Positions 35,160 through 43,393 of a DNA stretch of 64,000 nucleotides are shown here, piece by piece. The DNA comes from Phaeobacter sp. J2-8 (GTDB taxonomy: Bacteria > Pseudomonadota > Alphaproteobacteria > Rhodobacterales > Rhodobacteraceae). The stretch's first letter is position 1, and every line of letters begins with the position of its first letter. Location: positions 186,001 to 250,000 of the forward strand of contig NZ_JALIEC010000006.1 of the NCBI RefSeq assembly GCF_022867865.1, in the 5' to 3' direction. The notes below the pieces were generated by a model. It ran no database searches. It had not been told where the DNA came from and saw only the letters and a program-made list of their open reading frames with translations. The position numbers and the translations under genes are program-made.

Positions 35160-35936
35160 TTGACCTCTGACATACTGGCCCGCACCTACGGGCTGCATGG
35201 CAAAACCGCTCTGGTCACCGGTGGCGGATCGGGCATCGGCAAGGCGATCGCGACCTGTCTGGCCCAAAGCGGCGCGCGGGTGGTGATTGCCGGACGCCGC
35301 GCAGATGTGCTGGAAACCGCAGCCGCCGAAATCGGCCACGATTGCGCCACCGCCACACTGGATCTTAGCGATCTTGCGACCCTGCCCGCGGCCGAAGCCG
35401 CCATTGCGGAAAAATACGGCCCCATCGACATTCTGATCAACAACGCCGGAAACACGGTCAAGAAACCCTTCGAAGAGGCCGACATGGCCGATTTCGACCA
35501 GATTTTTGATGTGCATGTGCGCGGCGCGCTGGAACTGACCCGCTGCGTCATCAAACGGCTTCTGGCCGAGGATCGCCCCGGATCGGTGTCGTTCATTTCG
35601 TCGATGACCGCCTATATCGGCCAGCCGATGGTGCATGGCTATACAATTTCCAAAACCGCAATCAACGGTGTGGTCCGGGGGCTTTCCGCCGAATTTGCCG
35701 CGCGCGGCATTCGGGTCAACGGCGTCGCACCGGGCTGGATCGACACCGACCTGTATCGCAAGGCCACCCAAGGCGACATTCCACGCCAGCAAAAGATCCT
35801 GAACCGGATTCCGATGCAGGCGCTGGGAACACCAGAGGACATCGGCTGGGCCTGTGCGTTCCTGTCCTCACCAGCTGCGAAATATATCAATGGCCAGGTC
35901 ATCCTTGTGGATGGCGGTGGCGCGACGGGGTTTTGA
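35160..35936 (+). CDS. Short-chain dehydrogenase/reductase (gluconate 5-dehydrogenase / KduD-like)
   Basis: A 258-residue classical SDR. TGGGSGIG is at 20-27, NNAG at 94-97, the catalytic Ser147, Tyr161 and Lys165 (YTISK) are present, and the C-terminus ILVDGGGATGF is normal. It starts with TTG immediately after the preceding stop, with AAAAGGA about nine bases upstream. The best guess is oxidation of a sugar-acid hydroxyl, for example 2-keto-3-deoxyfuconate at C4, the usual SDR step of non-phosphorylative fucose breakdown. A second, differently related SDR sits at 5729. Confidence 0.85.
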   Translation: MTSDILARTYGLHGKTALVTGGGSGIGKAIATCLAQSGARVVIAGRRADVLETAAAEIGHDCATATLDLSDLATLPAAEAAIAEKYGPIDILINNAGNTVKKPFEEADMADFDQIFDVHVRGALELTRCVIKRLLAEDRPGSVSFISSMTAYIGQPMVHGYTISKTAINGVVRGLSAEFAARGIRVNGVAPGWIDTDLYRKATQGDIPRQQKILNRIPMQALGTPEDIGWACAFLSSPAAKYINGQVILVDGGGATGF

Positions 35937-35939
35937 ACA

Positions 35940-36107
35940 ATGACCGACACTGATCTTTTTGCCCGCATCAACACTGAACTGTTCAGCGCCGAAGACGCGG
36001 CCATCGCCGCCGCGTTTGAAAAGGTGGCCACCGAAAACAAGGTCGCAACGGCGATCCGCAACGGCATGAGCAGCCAGGAGGCCTTTGCCACCTTCGGTGT
36101 TATGTGA
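35940..36107 (+). pseudogene. Internally deleted remnant of an RraA-family (dimethylmenaquinone methyltransferase-like) gene
   Basis: A 55-codon ORF starting 3 bases after the SDR stop. Its first 16 residues (DLFARINTELFSA) resemble the N-terminus, and the last 35 (EKVATENKVATAIRNGMSSQ, EAFATFGVM) the C-terminus, of RraA-like aldolases/dehydratases, which are normally about 220 residues. The catalytic middle (GD and R...D motifs) is missing, yet the frame is intact. It is best read as a gene with a large in-frame internal deletion. RraA-like proteins often accompany sugar-acid operons as keto-acid aldolases, so the operon may have lost that step. Confidence 0.6.
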
Positions 36108-36173
36108 TCCCCGCCTCTGGACTTGCCCGGAGCCAGGGCGATACTCTGTCCGGTAACCTGGAGGACAGCCGGC

Positions 36174-37067
36174 ATGTCGCGTGACAGCAGCACATTCAAG
36201 GAAAGCTACAATCAGGCGCTTGATATTGTTCGAAGCGCAGGGGTGTCGGGCGCGCTTCCGACCGAAAGTGCGCTGTCCAAAACGCTTGCCGTCAGCCGCA
36301 CAACCGTGCGCGCCATTTTGACCAACCTCGACGAGGCCGGGATCATCAAATGGGAAGGCCGCCACAAGCTGGTGCTGCGCGCGCCGAAAAAATCGGATTA
36401 TTTCGGCAAATCCGAAACCGCATCCGCCACTGAAAAAGTGTCATCGCAGTTCATGGAATACGTGCTCAACAGCGACCTTGCCCCCGGCACGGCACTGCAC
36501 GAATCCGATCTGAAAAAGGAATTCAATGCCAGCTCCTCGGTCATACGTGAATTCCTGATCAAGTTTTCACGCTTTGGCCTGATCACCAAGGAACGCAACC
36601 GGTCGTGGATGCTGCGCGGGTTCACCCGTGATTTTGCCGAGGAACTTTTTGACGTCCGCGAAATGTTTGAATTGCGGGCCTTTGATCACCTGCTTCGACA
36701 GGGTGCCGGATCAGACAGCCATCAGGCGGTGATAGCACTGGCCCCGCAACACGAAGAAATTCTGGCCCAGATCGACCGCGATTATCTGGCCTTTCCGCGG
36801 CTGGACGAACGGTTTCACCGCGCGCTGATCGAAACCTATGACAACCGGTTCATGACGGACTTCTTCGAAGTCGTGGCAATGGTATTTCACTACCATTACA
36901 GGTGGAACAGGGTCGACGAAAAGGAACGCAACCGCGACGCCATCCTGGAGCATCTGACAATCATCCGGGCGCTGGAATCCGGTGATCTGGAGGCCGCGAA
37001 TACCGCGTTTCGCAAACATCTGAACAATGCCAAGAACACGATGACCAATTCCGCGCTCTGGGATTGA
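36174..37067 (+). CDS. GntR-family regulator with two winged-helix segments and an FCD domain
   Basis: A 297-residue regulator. ATG at 36174 follows GGAGGAC and is preferred over the open frame from 36123. Residues about 10-70 form one winged helix (LPTESALSKTLAVSRTTVRA, then AGIIKWEGRHKL) and residues 88-150 a second (LHESDLKKEFNASSSVIREF, then FGLITKERNRSW). An FCD effector domain follows (FDVREMFELRAFDHLL, FHRALIETYDNRF). Typical FadR/FCD proteins have one DNA-binding domain and about 230 residues. It closes the 31346-36107 operon region and probably controls the fucose-type genes on both sides. Confidence 0.85.
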   Translation: MSRDSSTFKESYNQALDIVRSAGVSGALPTESALSKTLAVSRTTVRAILTNLDEAGIIKWEGRHKLVLRAPKKSDYFGKSETASATEKVSSQFMEYVLNSDLAPGTALHESDLKKEFNASSSVIREFLIKFSRFGLITKERNRSWMLRGFTRDFAEELFDVREMFELRAFDHLLRQGAGSDSHQAVIALAPQHEEILAQIDRDYLAFPRLDERFHRALIETYDNRFMTDFFEVVAMVFHYHYRWNRVDEKERNRDAILEHLTIIRALESGDLEAANTAFRKHLNNAKNTMTNSALWD

Positions 37068-37115
37068 GGGCGCGACCAGACCGTCACGCGGCCCAATACG
37101 GCCCACGCGCGGGTC

Positions 37116-37817
37116 TCAGTACTCAATCGCGTCCAGAAACCTTTGTTGTGCGGTGCTGAGATGGTTTTCCAACAGATGCGCCGCCTTGTCCGCGTCCTTG
37201 GCGACAATCGCATCCAGAATTTCCAGATGCTCGGCAAAGGCTTCGCCGTGGCTTAGATACCGGGGCGGCAGTTGCAGGCGCACAAGCATCTGTTTGGTTT
37301 CGAGATTGCGAAAAATATCGTCGATCAAACTGCTGCGCAGGGCGCTTAGAAACGTCTGATGCAAATCCCAGTCCAGCTTGGTCCGCCGCCGGACCAATGC
37401 CTGGCGCTGCGCGGCGGTGTCCATCGGCGCATCCATGATGTCGCGGGTCTTTTGCCGCAGCACATCAATTTCCGCCGGGTCATGATCAAGCGCATAGGCC
37501 CGAACGGCCGGCACTTCGACAATCTTGCGCAACTGATAGATTTCGCGCACCTCATCCGCGGTGATTTCATGCAGGACAACGCCCTTTTTGGCGATCAGCT
37601 CCACGATGCCCTCGCCTTCCAAACGTTTCAGCGCCTCGCGGACGGCGGTGATCGTCGATCCCGTGGCCTCGCAGATTTCGCGTTGCGTCACCAGACGCCC
37701 GGGACGGAACACCCCCTGCATCAGGCATTTCAAAAAGCGTTCATAGGCCCCCGATCGTTGAACTGGGGCCTGTGGGGTCGCTTCGTCGTCGATGGGCTCT
37801 TGCAGTTCACTCGGCAC
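37116..37817 (-). CDS. GntR-family transcriptional regulator, FCD subgroup
   Basis: A 233-residue regulator. The winged helix spans about residues 25-85 (GRLVTQREICEATGSTITAV, REALKRLEGEGIVELIAKKG) and the FCD domain about 90-225 (EIYQLRKIVEVPAVRAYAL, LDWDLHQTFLSAL, HLEILDAIVAKD). It is transcribed 19 bp downstream of the sulfatase at 37837 and therefore probably forms a two-gene operon with it, controlling sulfatase expression. It is convergent with the dual-helix GntR gene. The effector is unknown. Confidence 0.9.
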   Translation of the reverse strand: MPSELQEPIDDEATPQAPVQRSGAYERFLKCLMQGVFRPGRLVTQREICEATGSTITAVREALKRLEGEGIVELIAKKGVVLHEITADEVREIYQLRKIVEVPAVRAYALDHDPAEIDVLRQKTRDIMDAPMDTAAQRQALVRRRTKLDWDLHQTFLSALRSSLIDDIFRNLETKQMLVRLQLPPRYLSHGEAFAEHLEILDAIVAKDADKAAHLLENHLSTAQQRFLDAIEY

Positions 37818-37836
37818 GCGCAGTCTCCAATATCTT

Positions 37837-39294
37837 TCATGTTGTGATCAAAATGTTGTCGTCCGCCTCGAAGGTCCAGACGTGGTTTTCCTGTGGGCTG
37901 GTCGCACGGGCCCAGGTCTTTAACAGGTCTTTGCGCGCTGCGCGCCGATCCATCAAGCCCGCGATCTGCGCCGGATCCCAATCCTGCATCAAGCTTTGGT
38001 GCATTTCGGCTTCGCGCGCGGCATGTTCCGGCTGTCCAGCAAGGTTGGTATCCTCTTGCGGGTCGGCCTGCAAATCGAACAGCATCGGCGGCGCATCGTC
38101 GAAATGGATGTATTTCCAGTGATCCCGCCGCAACATCCGTTGAAACCGCTGCCGGCGTCCGGGCCAACGCGCCAGACCGTCGGTGTAATATTCCGACAGG
38201 ACATCACGTGGCACGGGCCCACCACCGTCAAGCACCGGGCAAAGACTGTGCCCGTCACTGAACGGCAGCGCCAGCACGCCGGCAAGATCAATCATCGTCG
38301 CGGACAGGTCACAAAGGCTGCAAATCTGGTCGCTTGTGCCCGGGGCCACATGGCCGGGCCGGGACATGATCAAGGGCACCCGCGCGGCGTCCTCAAAGAA
38401 ACATTGCTTCCACCACAGGCCTTTGTTGCCCATCATCTCGCCGTGATCGGACGCATAGATCACCAGGGTATCTTCATCCAGCCCGGTCTGGTGCAGCCGG
38501 TCCAGCAATTCGCCGATCATCGCGTCCATCACCTCGACAAGCGCGTAATAGGCCGCCAGGGCGCGGCGCGTGTCCTGTGCCGTGACCGCACAAAGGCCGC
38601 TGTGATCGCGCCACCAGGCAAAATAGGGATGATCCGGCACCGCCCCCGATGGCACCGTCGCAGGCAGGATGTTCAGGTATTTTTCCACCAGTTCCGGCGC
38701 GGCGACATAGGGCTGATGCGGCAGGATATAGCCGACATGCAACAAAAAGGGCCGGTCGTCATCATCCGCACCCAACCTGTCCAACTGGGCCAAGGCGGCA
38801 TCGGTCACGTCACGATCATGACTTTCATACACGCTGTGACCGCGCCCCGACCGCGCCAGGCTGATGCCATGCGGTCGGGTTGTATCGGCCAGCGGCCCCA
38901 TGTCATGGCCCTTGGCGCCAATCCAATTGCTGGAATGATCACCGACCAGCCGGGTCTGAAAACCGCGCAACTGATCCGGGCCGATGGAATGCAGGCGCCC
39001 GACCTGAACCGTGCGATAGCCCGCCGCGCCAAGCGCATGCGCATAGGTCGGGATATCGCTGGCCAGCGTATCGGAATTGGTGAAACACCCGGTGTGTGAC
39101 GGCAACATCCCAGTCAAAAGCGACATCCGCGCCGGCACGCACAACGGGCTGGGCGTGTAGCAATTGGAAAAGCTCTTCCCGCGCGCCACCAACCGGTCAA
39201 GATTGGGCGTCGAGACCCACGGATTGCCGTGCGCGCCCACCATGCTGTGCGCATGTTGATCCGATAAAATGAACAGGATGTTGGCGGCGCACAT
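37837..39294 (-). CDS. Type I (formylglycine) sulfatase
   Basis: A 485-residue S1-type sulfatase when started at ATG 39294, which follows GAAGGAG; an in-frame start at 39354 has no such site. The signature is CVPAR with Cys52 and Arg56. Metal ligands are ILSDQH (Asp12-Gln13) and YASDHGEMMGNKGLWWK. SLLTGMLPSHTG and the C-terminal LFDLQADPQEDTNLA segment are typical of choline-sulfatase/iduronate-sulfatase-like members. No signal peptide is seen, so it is presumed cytoplasmic. It shares an operon with a GntR regulator and diverges from the TctC gene. Confidence 0.92.
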   Translation of the reverse strand: MCAANILFILSDQHAHSMVGAHGNPWVSTPNLDRLVARGKSFSNCYTPSPLCVPARMSLLTGMLPSHTGCFTNSDTLASDIPTYAHALGAAGYRTVQVGRLHSIGPDQLRGFQTRLVGDHSSNWIGAKGHDMGPLADTTRPHGISLARSGRGHSVYESHDRDVTDAALAQLDRLGADDDDRPFLLHVGYILPHQPYVAAPELVEKYLNILPATVPSGAVPDHPYFAWWRDHSGLCAVTAQDTRRALAAYYALVEVMDAMIGELLDRLHQTGLDEDTLVIYASDHGEMMGNKGLWWKQCFFEDAARVPLIMSRPGHVAPGTSDQICSLCDLSATMIDLAGVLALPFSDGHSLCPVLDGGGPVPRDVLSEYYTDGLARWPGRRQRFQRMLRRDHWKYIHFDDAPPMLFDLQADPQEDTNLAGQPEHAAREAEMHQSLMQDWDPAQIAGLMDRRAARKDLLKTWARATSPQENHVWTFEADDNILITT

Positions 39295-39328
39295 GCCGGG
39301 GGTCTCCTTCAAAAAGCGTAAAAGATAA

Positions 39329-39358
39329 TTGACTCGGCAGCCCGACTCTGTCAAATCT
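39329..39358 (+). promoter_or_regulatory. Weak promoter candidate upstream of the tctC operon
   Basis: TTGACT (39329-39334), 18 bp, then AAATCT (39353-39358) lies 63 bp before the tctC ATG in the 127-bp divergent gap. TTGAC and GTCAA also form a loose inverted repeat here. The -10 element is poor, so this is only a suggestion. Confidence 0.3.
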
Positions 39359-39421
39359 TTTCTGAGAGCTTAGTTAGGATCTCTAAAAAGACCACAGCTT
39401 GAAACCACCGGGAGGACACCA

Positions 39422-40369
39422 ATGTTTCGCAGGAATTTCATCGCCTTGGCCACCACAGCCCTAAGCGCATTGCCACTTGTTGCAAGCGCCGAGGACTATC
39501 CGAGTCAGCCAATCAAGATCATTGTGCCCTTTGGCCCCGGTGGCGGCAGCGACACCGTCGCACGTGCCTTTCAGATCGCGCTTGAGGAAACCGGCGCACT
39601 CGGCACCAACGTGGTCGTGGTGAACATGCCCGGCGCGGGTGGATCGCTGGGCGGCACCGCCGTGGCCACCGCGGAACCCGACGGATATACCCTTGGCATG
39701 TGGCACTTCGGCATGCTGACGTCGAACGCGCTTGGCATCTCACAGGTGACGCCCGACGACATCGAAACCGTGGCCCTGACCGGGCGCTGGAATTCCATCC
39801 TGATCGCCCGCGCCGATTCCGGGTACGAAACGCTGAAAGACCTGATTGACTATGCGCTGGAGCATCCGGGCGAAGTGACCGAGGCCACCGCACTGGGTTC
39901 CGCCCCGCATATCCAGCACGAAATGCTGAAATCCAAGGTCGACGGGCTGGACATCCGGCTTTTGCAATCCGGTGGCGGTGCCAAACGGCTGGCGGCGATC
40001 CTTGGCGGACATGCGGATGTCACCATCCACTCGATGGGGGAATATGTCGGCAGCCCGAACCCCGATATCACCGCGCTGGTGCAATTTTCGCCGGACCGTC
40101 ACCCCGCCATGCCCGATGTGCCCACCGCCAAGGAGCTGGGATATGATCAGGTCTGGAGCAACTATAACTGGGTATTCGCCCCCAAAGGCACCCCGCCCGA
40201 GCGGTTGGAAATCCTCGAAACCGCGTTCCGCACCGCTTACGAATCCGAAAGCTTCCAGGCCATGTTGGCACAGCGCGCGCTGACCAATGAATTCCTGACA
40301 GCGGACGAAGCGCCGGCGGTCTATGGCCCAACCTACGAGGAAGTAAAGGCCGCAGCGGCCAACATGTAA
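39422..40369 (+). CDS. tctC: Tripartite tricarboxylate transporter substrate-binding protein (TctC/Bug family)
   Basis: A 315-residue periplasmic receptor with a signal peptide (MFRRNFIALATTALSALP, cleavage about SA-ED). The TctC hallmark YPSQPIKIIVPFGPGGGSDTVAR is present, as are the second Gly-rich loop NMPGAGGSLGG and YTLGMWHFG. TctC proteins bind carboxylates, which fits a sugar-acid ligand. It opens a roughly 15-gene operon, is preceded by GGGAGGACACC, and is followed by a hairpin before tctB. The ligand itself is not readable. Confidence 0.92.
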   Translation: MFRRNFIALATTALSALPLVASAEDYPSQPIKIIVPFGPGGGSDTVARAFQIALEETGALGTNVVVVNMPGAGGSLGGTAVATAEPDGYTLGMWHFGMLTSNALGISQVTPDDIETVALTGRWNSILIARADSGYETLKDLIDYALEHPGEVTEATALGSAPHIQHEMLKSKVDGLDIRLLQSGGGAKRLAAILGGHADVTIHSMGEYVGSPNPDITALVQFSPDRHPAMPDVPTAKELGYDQVWSNYNWVFAPKGTPPERLEILETAFRTAYESESFQAMLAQRALTNEFLTADEAPAVYGPTYEEVKAAAANM

Positions 40370-40398
40370 GCGCCCCAAAATCGCAATCGAATGCAAGG

Positions 40399-40418
40399 CC
40401 GCGCCACCCAAGGCGCGG
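40399..40418. terminator. Intercistronic hairpin between tctC and tctB
   Basis: CCGCGCC pairs with GGCGCGG across an ACCCAA loop (7-bp stem), 30 bp after the receptor stop and 18 bp before tctB. It matches the pattern of hairpins after other binding-protein genes in the window and may reduce expression of the membrane subunits. Confidence 0.5.
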
Positions 40419-40436
40419 TCCCGAGAGAGGATTGTC

Positions 40437-40940
40437 ATGGACGACAAGAGCAACGACGGGCTGATCAGCCTGATTGCCGCCCTGGGCGCTGCGGGGATCG
40501 CGGCGGCGTTTTATGCTGCGGCGCTGACCCTTCCCGCCCCGCGGTTCGAACCGATGGGGTCGGCCGCTGTCCCCAAAATGATTGCCGGGGTGATCTTTCT
40601 TTGTGCTGCATTCGAAGTGGTGCGGTCCCTTCGTCTGTTGATGGCCGACCGCGCGCCGCTTGCCGCGCTGCGCCACCCGGACCCCGACACATTGCGCCGC
40701 ACCGCCGCCGCTGTCGGATATATCCTGTTTTTCTTCGCGCTCATTCTGGTTCTGCAAAGCGCGGTTGTGCCCTTCATGATCATTGCCACCGTCCTGTTCT
40801 GGGTCGGCGCATTGGTGATCGGCCTGCCCCTGACGCGCCCGATGCTGCTGGGTCTGGGCCTTGGCGGGCTGGCCTTTGGCGTGGGGCTGGAACTGGTCTT
40901 CACCCGGATCTTCTTCGTCAACATTCCGGCGGTATTCTAA
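40437..40940 (+). CDS. tctB: Tripartite tricarboxylate transporter small membrane subunit (TctB family)
   Basis: A 167-residue membrane protein with four predicted helices: AALGAAGIAAAFYAAAL near the start, MIAGVIFLCAAFEVV, then the pair in AVGYILFFFALILVLQ and VPFMIIATVLFWVGALVIG. Length and topology are typical of TctB. It carries AGAGAGGATT just before the ATG, sits between tctC and tctA, and ends one base before tctA starts. TctB is required for transport by these secondary carriers. Confidence 0.85.
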   Translation: MDDKSNDGLISLIAALGAAGIAAAFYAAALTLPAPRFEPMGSAAVPKMIAGVIFLCAAFEVVRSLRLLMADRAPLAALRHPDPDTLRRTAAAVGYILFFFALILVLQSAVVPFMIIATVLFWVGALVIGLPLTRPMLLGLGLGGLAFGVGLELVFTRIFFVNIPAVF

Positions 40941-40941
40941 G

Positions 40942-42438
40942 ATGGATTTCCTGATGACAGCCGGGGCAACCCTCTTTGCCCCCTTCCCCCTGATGATGAT
41001 GCTCCTCGGTGTTTTCCTTGGCATCGTGGTCGGCGCCATTCCCGGTCTCAGCGCCACAATGCTGATCGCGCTGGCGCTGCCGATGACCTATCTGATGAAG
41101 GACACCGACGCGATGACGCTGCTGGTTTCGATGTATGTCGGCGGCATTTCCGGCGGGCTGATTTCGGCCATCCTGATCAACATGCCGGGCACGCCTTCGT
41201 CGATTTTCACCACGCTCGACGGCTTTCCCATGGCACGCCAGGGCAAGGCCGCGCGCGCATTGGCGCTGGGTGTGCTCAGCTCGCTGGTGGGCGGCGTGAT
41301 TTCCTTTGTCCTGCTGCTTGTCGTGGCCCCGCCACTGGCCTCGATCGCGCTGCGATTTGGTCCATGGGAATTCTTCGCCATGGTGATGATGGCGCTTGTG
41401 CTGATCTCGTCGCTGGGCGGACGGTCGTTTTCCAAGGGCATCATGGCCGGCTTTCTGGGAATGCTGTTTTCCCTCCCCGGCATTGACCCGACCAGCGGCA
41501 ATATCCGCTTCACCTTTGGCATCCCTGCCCTGTCCGCCGGTCTCAGCCTTTTGCCGGTGCTGGTCGGGACATTCGCGCTCAGCCAGGTGATCCAATCCGC
41601 GGGCGGCGGCATTGTCCCGATGGAAAGCAAACGCGTCGGCCTGCGCGAATTGACCGGCCAGCTGCGCGGCTTTGGCGCGCACAAATGGAACATGCTGCGG
41701 TCTTCGCTTTTGGGCACCTGGATCGGGCTGCTGCCCGGCATCGGCGGCAATATCGCCGCGATGGTCGCCTATTCCGCCACCCGCAGCCTGTCAAAAACCC
41801 CGGAACGTTTCGGCAAAGGCGCGGAAGAGGGGCTTGTCTCTACCGAATGCGCCAACAATGCCTCGATCGGCGGGTCGCTGATCCCGTTGATCAGCCTCGG
41901 CATTCCCGGCTCGACCGTTGACGCCATCCTGATCGGGGCGCTGCTCATTCACAATGTTCAGCTTGGGCCGCTGCTGATCGTCAACAACCCGGAAATCGTC
42001 TTTTCCATCGTCATGACCTACGGCATCGCCAATTTCGTGATGTTCGCGATGATGATCAGCTTCATCCCCTTTCTGGCACGGCTGGTGGAAATTCCACGTG
42101 CACTCATTCTTGCGGCGGTCTCGGTCTTCTGCGTGATCGGCACCTATGCGGCGAACAACCGTATTCTCGATGTCTGGGTGCTGCTGTTCTTTGGCGTGCT
42201 GGGGGCGATCCTGATGCGGCTGAAACTGCCGCTCGGCCCCTTTGTCATCGGCTTTGTTCTGGCGCCGATTGCCGAGGCCGAGATGCGCGCCGGGATCATG
42301 CTGTCGAACGGCAAAATCCCTTCGCCTGCGGATTATCCCATCGCCGCCGGGATGCTGGTCGTCGCCGTGTTGGTCGCCGTTTTGCCGGTGATCATGCGGA
42401 TGCGGAACAGCGCATCGCTGAAACGCCACACACAATAA
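40942..42438 (+). CDS. tctA: Tripartite tricarboxylate transporter large membrane subunit (TctA family)
   Basis: A 498-residue, twelve-helix carrier. The conserved TctA segments are GAIPGLSATMLIALALP, GGISGGLISAILINMPGTPS, LLPGIGGNIAAMVAYSATRSL and GKGAEEGLVSTECANNASIGGSLIPLISLGIPGS. ATG at 40942 is the family start, although the frame is open from 40861. It imports the TctC-bound carboxylate with a cation gradient. The next gene encodes an exported amidohydrolase, which suggests that the carboxylate may be produced in the periplasm. Confidence 0.93.
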   Translation: MDFLMTAGATLFAPFPLMMMLLGVFLGIVVGAIPGLSATMLIALALPMTYLMKDTDAMTLLVSMYVGGISGGLISAILINMPGTPSSIFTTLDGFPMARQGKAARALALGVLSSLVGGVISFVLLLVVAPPLASIALRFGPWEFFAMVMMALVLISSLGGRSFSKGIMAGFLGMLFSLPGIDPTSGNIRFTFGIPALSAGLSLLPVLVGTFALSQVIQSAGGGIVPMESKRVGLRELTGQLRGFGAHKWNMLRSSLLGTWIGLLPGIGGNIAAMVAYSATRSLSKTPERFGKGAEEGLVSTECANNASIGGSLIPLISLGIPGSTVDAILIGALLIHNVQLGPLLIVNNPEIVFSIVMTYGIANFVMFAMMISFIPFLARLVEIPRALILAAVSVFCVIGTYAANNRILDVWVLLFFGVLGAILMRLKLPLGPFVIGFVLAPIAEAEMRAGIMLSNGKIPSPADYPIAAGMLVVAVLVAVLPVIMRMRNSASLKRHTQ

Positions 42439-42461
42439 CTGACACACGAAGAGGACAGACA

Positions 42462-43391
42462 ATGACCCCCAGCAATTTCACACGCCGCGCTGCGCTTGCC
42501 ACAGGGGCCGCCGCATTGGCCACCACCATGATGCCCCGGGGTCTGATGGCCCAGGGCGGCACCGGCGGGATTGATGCCCATTGCCATGCCTGGTCGAATG
42601 ACCTCGATGCTTATCCGATGGCCGAGGGGCGCACCGCCGCCGACCTGAACCCGGCCGAGGTGCCAACAGACGGCTTGCTCGCGGCGCTGTCCCCAATGGC
42701 GGTGGGGCGCGTCGTTCTGATCCAGCACATCTGGTATCACGGCTTCGACAGCTCCTACCTCACCGACGCGGCCAAGGCTTCGCCCGGCACCTTTGCCGTG
42801 GTTGGCGCCGTAGGCGAGACCGAGGCAAACGGCCCCGACATGATGGTCGAAAAGAAGGCCGAGGGCGTCAAAGGTTTCCGCGTGCGCGGCTTTGGCACCG
42901 CCGATTGGGTCGACGCCCCGGTGATGAACGCGATGTATGACATGGCCGCACGCGAGGGGCTGAACATCTGCCCGTTGATCCGCAACAACGCCAATATGGA
43001 CAACGACGCGCTGCTGCATCTGGCCGCGCTCAGCGAAAAACACCCCGACACAATGGTGGTGATCGACCACATGGGCACCGTGATGCCCGGCGATACCGAA
43101 CAGCTGAACCGTCTGACCGCACTGGCAAAATACCCCAATGTCCAGGTCAAGATTTCCGGTTTCAACAAATTCGACCTGCCGCCCTATGACGCCCTGAAAG
43201 GCCAGATCGCCACCCTGATCGACGCCTTCGGCACCGAGCGGCTGATGTGGGGCTCTGACCTGCCGGTGCTGGAATATGAAGCGCCGCATAATCTGAAAGC
43301 GGCCTTTGATCTGGTCAACGAGGGGCTTGGGCTGACGCAGGCGGAAAAAACCGACCTGCTTGAAACCACCGCAGAGCGGGCGTTCTTCTGA
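42462..43391 (+). CDS. Tat-exported amidohydrolase, putative periplasmic sugar lactonase
   Basis: A 309-residue amidohydrolase-family (PF04909/COG3618-like) protein. It begins NFTRRAALATGAAALATTM and ends the leader at LMAQG, a twin-arginine signal, so it should fold in the cytoplasm and act in the periplasm. The HxH site is IDAHCHAW, the central His VIDHMGT, and strand 8 has MWGSDLPVLEYE with the catalytic Asp. Its two relatives in this window (27920, 53344) lack leaders. It sits between tctA and a UxaA-type dehydratase. A role as periplasmic lactonase feeding the Tct carrier is inferred; another hydrolase or decarboxylase activity is possible. Confidence 0.82.
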   Translation: MTPSNFTRRAALATGAAALATTMMPRGLMAQGGTGGIDAHCHAWSNDLDAYPMAEGRTAADLNPAEVPTDGLLAALSPMAVGRVVLIQHIWYHGFDSSYLTDAAKASPGTFAVVGAVGETEANGPDMMVEKKAEGVKGFRVRGFGTADWVDAPVMNAMYDMAAREGLNICPLIRNNANMDNDALLHLAALSEKHPDTMVVIDHMGTVMPGDTEQLNRLTALAKYPNVQVKISGFNKFDLPPYDALKGQIATLIDAFGTERLMWGSDLPVLEYEAPHNLKAAFDLVNEGLGLTQAEKTDLLETTAERAFF

Positions 43392-43393
43392 TC

